From: Gordius sp. MW1
Lineage: Eukaryota > Nematomorpha > Gordioida > Gordea > Gordiidae
DNA: 64,000 nucleotides
NCBI GenBank assembly: GCA_964036665.1
Contig: OZ038526.1
Coordinates: forward strand, 11,842,001-11,906,000
Direction of reading: 5' to 3'
Numbering within the stretch: the first letter of the stretch is position 1; each line of letters begins with the position of its first letter. A program made the position numbers and the translations under genes. The notes under the pieces are model-generated. The model ran no database searches. It was not told the DNA's origin and saw only the letters and a program-made list of their open reading frames with translations. This document shows positions 57,410-64,000 of the stretch, piece by piece.

Positions 57410-59080
57410 ACTTTTTGATGCTTATTTTGGCCAAAGGTCATTTTTTTGCAATGGTCAGCAGCCAGGACACGGTAAAAGTAACTATAAATTCATAAGAGTC
57501 AAAAAAACGAAAAAAAATTTTCGAATCACATTTTGGCCATTTTTCCCATTGGTCAGCAGCCAGGACACGGTAAAAGTAGATATAAATTCATAATAGTAAA
57601 AAAAAACGAAAAAAAAATTTTCGAATTACATTTTGGCCAATGGTCATTTTTTTCTTTTGGTCAGCAGCCAGGACACGGTAAAAGTGGATATAAATTTATA
57701 ATAGTAAAAAAAACGAAAAAAAAATTTTCGAAGCACATTTTGGCCAATGGTCATTTTTAGTGTTTCGATCTCGTCTCGTCTCGGTCTCGAAAACAAAATC
57801 TCGTCTCGTCTCGGGAGCGATTAAGAAAATCTCGATCTCGTCTCGTCTCAGTCCAGAAAAATCTCGGTCTCGTCTCGTCTCGACTTTTAAAAAAAAATAT
57901 ATTCGGAATAAAATTTCTCCTGTTTTATTAAAAATATAAATAAGTGTTCAAAAATCCAAATTGCAAATTTTATGTTTTTCGAAAAACTTTAATACACAAA
58001 CTTTTAAAGATTTAGCGGGACACGACATCTCATTGACAATATAAAGATATGAATTAACTCATAAAGATAACATTTTCTATAAAAAGTGCAGACTAAAAAA
58101 ACTATAAATAAATTTAAAATATAAAAAATTAAATTTTATTGTTCTAGCAAATTATAATATTTGTATTAAATTAACTGTGTCTGTCAACTATAAATGGACT
58201 TCGAAAATTATAAGTTCGCATATAGTTGATTTAGTTGCATAATTGAGCAAAATGAGACCCTTTATTAACCTTTGCTAATGCTTCAAAGTAGACCTTAACA
58301 TATTTAAGGCAAATGTTTAAGTCCATTAATATAATCATCATTAATTATAGCCCATAGTGTTTATTGCATGTTTACTATAGCGCTATAAACCACAAAGTGC
58401 GAGTGACATTTAATGATGTTATTATTATTCACAGAATTGATAACTAGTTGCACAAATTAAAACGTTGTAAAAACAACAATAAAAGCAGCATTATTATAGA
58501 ATTAAGAACATAAGGTTTAAACTTTAAATTAATGAATACGTATTTAAATGTATGACAAAAATCAACCATACTTAGGTAAATGATTGCCAAATTTTATTTT
58601 TTTTGCAAAAATATATAATATTAACTACACTTGGGATTTTTTTTAATATCAAATATATTCCATACATATTGATTTACACTTAATACCTTAAATGTAAATT
58701 AAAATACACAATAATTTACTAAAATCTAACGATCAATAAAAAGTCGAGATCTCGCCGAGAAAATCTCGTATCGTCTCGTCTCGACCTTAAAATTCTCGTC
58801 TCGATCTCCACTCCATTTTTCAATTCGAGACGAAACCGAGATTTTTCTTGGTTTTTCCGCATCACTACATTTTATTCCATTGGTCAGCAACCAACGGACG
58901 GCCAAAAAGTCATAATAGCAATGGTAGTAACAGGAACAATCATAATAGTCAAAAAAAACGAAACAAAAAACTTGGATTCACATTTTGGCCAATGGTCATT
59001 TTTTTCATTGGTCAGCACCCAACGGATGGCCAAAAATTCTTATTATCAATGGTAGTAACAAGAACAATCATAAGAGTCAA
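57410..59080. repeat. TTGGCC minisatellite, split by a hAT
   Basis: Four units (57410-57757), then the 57758-58867 insertion, then two more units (58874-59080). The interruption falls inside the CCAATGGTCATTTT word. Confidence 0.85.
57758..58867. mobile_element. Non-autonomous hAT with TCTCG-repeat ends, copy 2
   Basis: TAGTGTTTCGATCTCGTCTC ... TTTTTCCGCATCACTA. The interior matches copy 1 with several deletions (1110 versus 1505 bp). CATTTT lies on both sides (57752-57757 and 58868-58873), shorter than the expected 8 bp. Confidence 0.88.
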
Positions 59081-59082
59081 AA

Positions 59083-59283
59083 AAAACTCTGGGATTCGAA
59101 CCCAAAAACTAGTTAAATTAACAAAAATTAAGAGTAAACGAGACAAGACATTCTGTGCAAGACAAGACATTCGGTGCAAGACATCAAGACATTCGGTGCA
59201 AGACAAGACATTCGGTGCAAGACAAGACACCGAACACTACAAACAAAATGGAAAGCGAGCCCATAAATTGCATAGCATTTAAT
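59083..59283 (-). repeat. Modular ATTGC repeat end with a 19-bp satellite
   Basis: CTGGGATTCGAACCCAAAAA (T-arm inverse), ACTAGTTAAATT, then a short tandem of AAGACATTCGGTGCAAGAC (59147-59230), then ACAAACAAAATGGAAAGCGA and GCCCATAAATTGCATAGC. The last 45 bp match the 64-bp insertion at 787-850. Confidence 0.75.
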
Positions 59284-59299
59284 TAAATAGAAACACAGG

Positions 59300-59573
59300 G
59301 ACCCATATCAGTAGATGCATAGGCCCTTGTAGTGGAGGGCATAGGGTAATTATCAATGTTAACCTATTCAAAAACGAAAAAAAAATTCGATTTATTTGGC
59401 CAATGGTCATTTTTTTCAATGGTCAGTAGCCTGCGGACGGTCTAAAAGTCATATTATCAATGGTATTAACAAGAACAAAATATTAATTTAATTAAATATA
59501 TACATTGGAGGGTAAACGGACGGACATCAACGGACAACCAAAAACGAGCCCATAAATTGCATAGCAATTAAAA
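59300..59573 (-). repeat. Modular ATTGC repeat, another end copy
   Basis: GGGACCCATATCAGTAGATG, GAGGGCATAGGGTAATTATC, one TTGGCC unit, GGACGGACATCAACGGACAA, and CGAGCCCATAAATTGCATAG + CAATT at the end. Confidence 0.7.
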
Positions 59574-59579
59574 AAAACT

Positions 59580-59807
59580 TACGTAAGAGCATTGGTGGGG
59601 TAAACAGAACCCAACGAACCTAAAAAGCTTCTATACTTTAAAAAGTATTAAGCCAAAACCTATGAAATTTTCCCTTAACCTGGTTCTTGATAAAATATTA
59701 AGCTACTGAAAAGACCAAATTCATTAGACTTAAATTGCGTTTTATATTTTAATTTATAATTTGCGTGGGGTTTCGAAATACCCCACGAATACTCTCGCGG
59801 GTTAAAT
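59580..59807. mobile_element. Small inverted-repeat element
   Basis: CGTAAGAGCATTGGTGGGGT at the left and ACCCCACGAATACTCTCGCG at the right, imperfectly inverted, ~228 bp, AT-rich inside. Related ends occur near 54805-54875. Confidence 0.55.
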
Positions 59808-61175
59808 TATTTATTAGTCGACACAATTGCTAAAGCTCGACAATTTCTTTACCTTAAATGATAATTTAAGAAATTAAATTATATAATCCATTAAACGAGA
59901 CTACTAACATAAATTAGTTTAAAATGGAAGTAGCTGCATTTCGGGAATTATGACCGGAGTCCCTGCAATTACTAATGCTTCGTGCATCTTATTTAACAAT
60001 TAGTTATTAATTAAATATTTTTATACTTTATAATCGAAAACATTTAAAAATGGTAATAACCTAGGCCTTTCTGTTCGATTGTAAATATTATGTGTCCAAA
60101 AATGCGTTTGGTAATTTAAAATAAACTCGCGCTAAAATCACAACTACAGGATGACTAGACATGCAAAATTCATTTTCTAAGGCCAGGCCTGGTCCTGAAT
60201 TTTTACATATTTAAATATAGGCCGGCCTGGACCCAGCCCGGAATTTTAATAATTATAAAAATCTAAAAATAATTCGAATAAAACATAATTTTGGTTAAAA
60301 AATTTATTGACTAATTTGCATAAAATATATTATAAACCTAAAAATGAACTATTAAGTATTCCATATTTAGCTTCAACGGAACAAGTGTTGGCAATATCAC
60401 CAGTTATTTGTGATATACATGGACTCGATAGACTGCTCATCAACTTTAAATATGTGTAGGGGAAAATAAAATGGCTTTTAAAAAAACTATGTACAAATTT
60501 CATATTTTTTCAATTATCTTTTTAAGATACATTTCTAGTATAGGAAAATATTTTGAGAAAAAGGTCTGATAGTTTCCTCACAAATTAAGTTCAAAAATGA
60601 AAATCCTAAAAATGCCCAAGGATAGTCATAGCCCCTTTCGGGCGATAGATTTCCTGATGTTTTCACTTCTTATTAGTGTATGCTAACACAAATCAATAAA
60701 AAGATGTTTCATTATAAAAAATATAGAAAATGCAAATGCAATGATTGCATTTTATATAATACAAATAAAAAGAGTCAAGACGACAATCTGACTTAGTACA
60801 CTTAAAAGAAAGATTCTGCAATGGAAAATTTTGTAGTAGTATTTAATGTATAATCATAGTCTATTTCTATTCCAAATTACATTAAGTTAGTTTTAAACAA
60901 AATTTTTGTTTTTTAATTCTTGTCATTTGTAAGACTCAATGAAAAATCGCTAGCACACCAACTTACTTTAAATCTCTTTTCTTTAAAAACTACACTAATA
61001 ATAATATTAAATTAAGAATTAATAGTCCTCATGGTTTAAATTGATAGTCTACTTTTTGATGATTATGATATAACCAACTTTAATAAAGCAAATGTAGTTG
61101 GCATCGACAACTTAGCTTTCTTTATATGGTTTAGGTGAACAATTAAAAAACGGTACACATGGAGATGAACGCATC
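59808..61175. other. AT-rich with GC-repeat trace at 60160-60245
   Basis: GGCCAGGCCTGGTCCTG and GGCCGGCCTGGACCCAGCCC at 60181-60240 belong to the GC-word family. No gene seen. Confidence 0.4.
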
Positions 61176-61785
61176 GCTAAATGCCCATCAAGGTACCCAA
61201 AAGTAGACAGGTATATACCTCGGTTCTTTTTCTAAAACAAGAAGGTCGTTGCACAAAAGAACTCAATGCACCGATCCAAAAAGGATGGCTTAAATGGCGG
61301 ACTATATCCGGTGTAATGTGTGATAAGAAGATGCCAATATGGTTGAAGAGCAAAGCTTATAGATTCATCATTAGAATGGTGTTATTCTAAGGAAGTGAAA
61401 CGTGGGCATTAAAGACCACGGAGAAAAGTTATTACAAGCCAAGCCATGGAGATGAGAATAATACGGTGAGGCTTAGGGTATACTAGACTCGACCCTATAA
61501 GAAATGAGTCTCAGGGCAATGGTGGACTGCATTAACGAAAATCGGCTAAGGTGGTATGGTCATATACTAAAGGAGACGAATGATGTAAATCGAAACGTTT
61601 TGGACATGGAGGTGCCTGGGAAGAGAGGAAGAGGACGACCTCGTGTCACGTGGAAAGATAGACAAAGTGATGGAAACTTGGAAGATAAATCAGGACATAA
61701 CCCTTATCCCATCAAGTTGGTATAAACTAATCAATACAAACCCCACAACTGTGGGACATAATACATGACAAAGAAGATGAAGTTA
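61176..61785 (+). pseudogene. RTE-clade LINE, 3' end copy
   Basis: In several frames: GRCTKELNAPIQKGWLKWRT, SGVMCDKKMPIWLKSKAY, ENRLRWYGHILKET, MEVPGKRGRGRPRVTWKDR. These are the RT C-terminal region of RTE elements. It ends with CCCCACAACTGTGGGACATA and GACAAAGAAGATGAAG, the GATGAAG-type tail of this clade. The upstream part is missing (5' truncation). Opposite in orientation to the copy at the left edge. Confidence 0.88.
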
Positions 61786-62405
61786 GGATATTTTTGCCTT
61801 TCCAATGCCAACTTGAGGTGACATCAACCATATGGAACCCGATCCAACTCAAAATATTGTACACGTTAACAATCTGAAACAAAGGATTAAAACTTAAAGT
61901 TTACCTTAAATTCGACACGACAAATTTATTCATTATCAATAGATTTGCAAATCATAAATCGAAATATTTTGCATTAAAACTAGATATATTAAAATTGCGC
62001 GATGTAAGCAATTCGCAACTATTTTAATCAGAACTCAGAGCTAGTTTTGCAGTCTTAGAATGTTATAAAATAAGCTTGTAGTAATTTTTAGTGTTTTGTC
62101 TTATGAATAGATGTAGAATATAAGTCTCGAACAAACATAAAAACATTACGATTTAATAATTTATATACATGTTTAATTTAATATTATAGTGTTCCAATGA
62201 GTTTTATAAAAGAATATTAACACATGCACAAAAGCTAGATATCATTTCTTCTTTTTATTGGGAAATGTATGTAAGTGAGTCATTTGCACCATCTTTGCTT
62301 TTAACAAACCTCCTATGATATAAATATACCCCAAAAGTAGCTTATTTATAGCAGACATATAAGGTAAGATACAAATTATTTATGTTATTCTTAACGGTTT
62401 TATAC
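61786..62405. other. AT-rich, probable intron of the AMFR-like gene
   Basis: No features recognised. It would follow the donor at 62405 on the minus strand. Confidence 0.35.
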
Positions 62406-62507
62406 CTCCTGGCTTGTTGTAACATTTCTTCCTTGCGGTGAGCTAATATTTGTTCACGTTCTTTTGAATCTTTGGAAAAGCGCCCAGAGTAAGATATAAA
62501 AGGAGAT
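62406..62507 (-). CDS. Exon resembling AMFR/gp78 E3 ligase C-terminal region
   Basis: On the minus strand TTTGTTTAAG|ATCTCC is a good acceptor and CCAGGAG|GTATAA a good donor, bounding 102 nt. The exon encodes SPFISYSGRFSKDSKEREQI then LAHRKEEMLQQAR. AMFR (gp78), an ER-membrane ubiquitin ligase of ERAD, has a similar 'NRFSK...ER..ML..RK.ELLQQAR.RF' block near its C-terminus. The match is remembered, not searched, and covers only one exon. Neighbouring exons were not found, possibly because repeats enlarge the introns. Confidence 0.5.
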
Positions 62508-62729
62508 CTTAAACAAACGATTAAAAACAATTTATACATGAAAATATCGGTTTTATTCCTTTTCAAACCGCAGAAAGATATAAGTTTAAGCTTAGATATA
62601 CATCCCGAGTAAGTCTAGTTTAACTAACATTTTAACGCCTCTATTTATTAGCCTGCAAATAACGGAAAACAAAAATAAAATTAAAAGCTTGTATATTTGG
62701 TATACGAAAAGCGGACACTTTTTAAGCTT

Positions 62730-63202
62730 TTGAAAGCCCCCAGACCCCCTTGGGGGCTTCGCCCCCAAACCCCCTGCTGGGGGCTCCGCCCCAATCCCCC
62801 GTTCTACGCCCCCAAACCCCCATATCCTGGGGGCTCCGCCCCCAGACCCCCTGGGAAAGGGGAGAAGGGAAGGGCGGGGGAAGGGAAGGGGGGGGGGGAA
62901 GGGAAGGGGAGACGACTCATCTATTCTCCGTATAAATGTAGCATATTTGCTATGCAATTTATGGGCGAGAAAGGTGGGAAGGGGCGAAAATACCTATAAG
63001 GGGTATAAAATGCAAAATTAATAGTTAATTATTTATACAAATTTTCCATTTAATTAAAAAATGCTTTCTCCGGGATTCGAACCCACATCAGTAGAGGCAT
63101 AAGCCTTTGTAGGGGCACAGGGACCCATATCAATAGAGGCATAGGGTAATTATCAATGTTAACCAATTCAAAAACGAAAAAAAAATTCAATTTATTTGGC
63201 CA
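62730..63202 (-). repeat. GC cluster joined to a modular ATTGC repeat
   Basis: 62730-62870 has four or so GGGGGCTCCGCCCCCA / ACCCCCTGGGGG hairpin words. A purine tract follows, then CTCATCTATTCTCCGTATAA, TTTGCTATGCAATTTATGGG, the AT block, CCGGGATTCGAACCCACATC (63073) and part of a TTGGCC unit. Here the GC cluster stands where other copies have the GGGCCTTCGGCCC hairpin. Confidence 0.7.
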
Positions 63203-64000
63203 AAATGGTATCAACATGACAACAACACGCACTTAATTCCTTGTGTTGAAGAGAAGAGAGGGCGCCGTCAAGTCTGGGGTATTTTGTCAATGTAAAAGAT
63301 AGGGATATTTAATTTTGTATATAATTTAAAAAGTAAAAGTGCTAGGATAAAAAAGATTTCTAAATACATTTATCTCCCCTATATCTACGAATTAAATCAG
63401 TTAAATAAAATTTTTACCGACTAAATTGCAAGTTATTGACGTTTGAAAAACGCTAAAATCGCGTTTTTGGCAACTTTGACAACGAATATTTAAAAAACTT
63501 GACGTATAGAGAAAAAACTAAAAACATATTTGTGTTCACCGTAAAAAACTCTACCAGAATCTGTAAATAGTTCGCAGGTTAATTTCACAAGCCCATTATT
63601 TGTTGACCAGTGATATTCATTTAAAAAATTTAAACAGGAATTAAAAAAGTTATAGTTTCTTCAAGTTTCCTTTATAAAGTATCACAGATTTTTAATGGCG
63701 AAAAAGCAAAGAAGCCAAATAACGTTAATAAAAATATTGTAACATTAAATAGATTTTAAAAAGTTAAATTGGCATAAATGGTTTTATGTACAATATTCCA
63801 ACTAGGGGTTGAGAGATGATCTCTCTCCCTTTCTTCATCTCCTCCACTCCCGCCCCCTAGCGGTGGGCGGATAAGAGGGTAAGATAGGGGTAGGGGTTTA
63901 ACCTTGGCATAGCGCCATTGAAAACCAAATCAATATAAAATAGACTCCACCACTACTCCACTACTATATTAAAATTGAAATATATGGTAAGCAAGGGTTG
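63203..64000. other. AT-rich to the window edge
   Basis: No gene or repeat copy recognised. A C/T-rich segment with CCGCCCCCTAGCGGTGGGCG at 63852 is the only GC-rich part. Confidence 0.35.

Noticed and set aside
62592-62957. Proline/glycine-rich frames on both strands
   Set aside because: They lie in the GC cluster and purine tract of a repeat; low complexity accounts for them.

Overview
The window is AT-rich, intron-bearing eukaryotic DNA dominated by transposable elements. It looks like an invertebrate, probably an arthropod. The reasons are introns of only 33-85 nt, an RTE-clade LINE, a Helitron, Ty3/gypsy, hAT and pogo elements, and a Sp5/buttonhead-type zinc-finger gene. The species cannot be named from the sequence. 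Host coding content is small: a 760-residue Sp5/buttonhead-like transcription factor (44050-46332, +), the last two exons of an unrecognised small gene (2480-3018, +), and one exon resembling the AMFR/gp78 ubiquitin-ligase C-terminal region (62406-62507, -).

Layout. 1-2015: 5'-truncated RTE LINE on the minus strand, running off the left edge, its reverse transcriptase broken by a 64-bp insertion. 2480-3053: end of a host gene. 3.2-8.8 kb: repeats, then a decayed Ty3/gypsy integrase and 3' LTR, split by a TAGAGCTGTTAA-ended hAT and by a second hAT with an 8-bp duplication. 8.8-18.7 kb: three Helitrons head to tail. The middle one carries a broken Rep/Pif1-like helicase gene; its 3' end is split by a foldback element (8-bp duplication GTAAATGG), itself split by a TCTCG-repeat hAT (8-bp duplication ATCGTATA). 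18.7-33.8 kb: gene-poor AT-rich DNA with hAT-type MITEs and GC-rich CCTGCACGGGC repeats; a CpG-containing stretch near 30 kb could be a promoter. 33.9-35.5 kb: pogo remnant. 35.8-38.0 kb: hAT with 8-bp duplication, a transposase C-terminus and a nested modular repeat. 38.7-39.1 kb: 454-bp MITE. 44.0-46.8 kb: Sp5-like gene. 47.8-49.4 kb: TIR element with perfect 58-bp ends and seven 110-bp repeats. 49.7-51.4 kb: hAT with a TTF-type finger/DUF4371 transposase remnant. 51.4-60 kb: modular 'ATTGC' repeats, TTGGCC minisatellites, a GC-rich island and a second TCTCG hAT. 61-64 kb: RTE 3' end, AMFR-like exon and another modular repeat.

The host genes show no sign of working together. The main interest is the insertion history, which can be ordered from target-site duplications. 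Two repeat patterns also stand out. One is a modular repeat family joining an inverted end, a tRNA T-arm-like motif, a minisatellite and a terminal hairpin. The other is that several hAT-like families each carry their own reiterated short word just inside the ends. Autonomous-element genes seen here all carry stops or frameshifts, so nothing in the window looks transposition-competent by itself.
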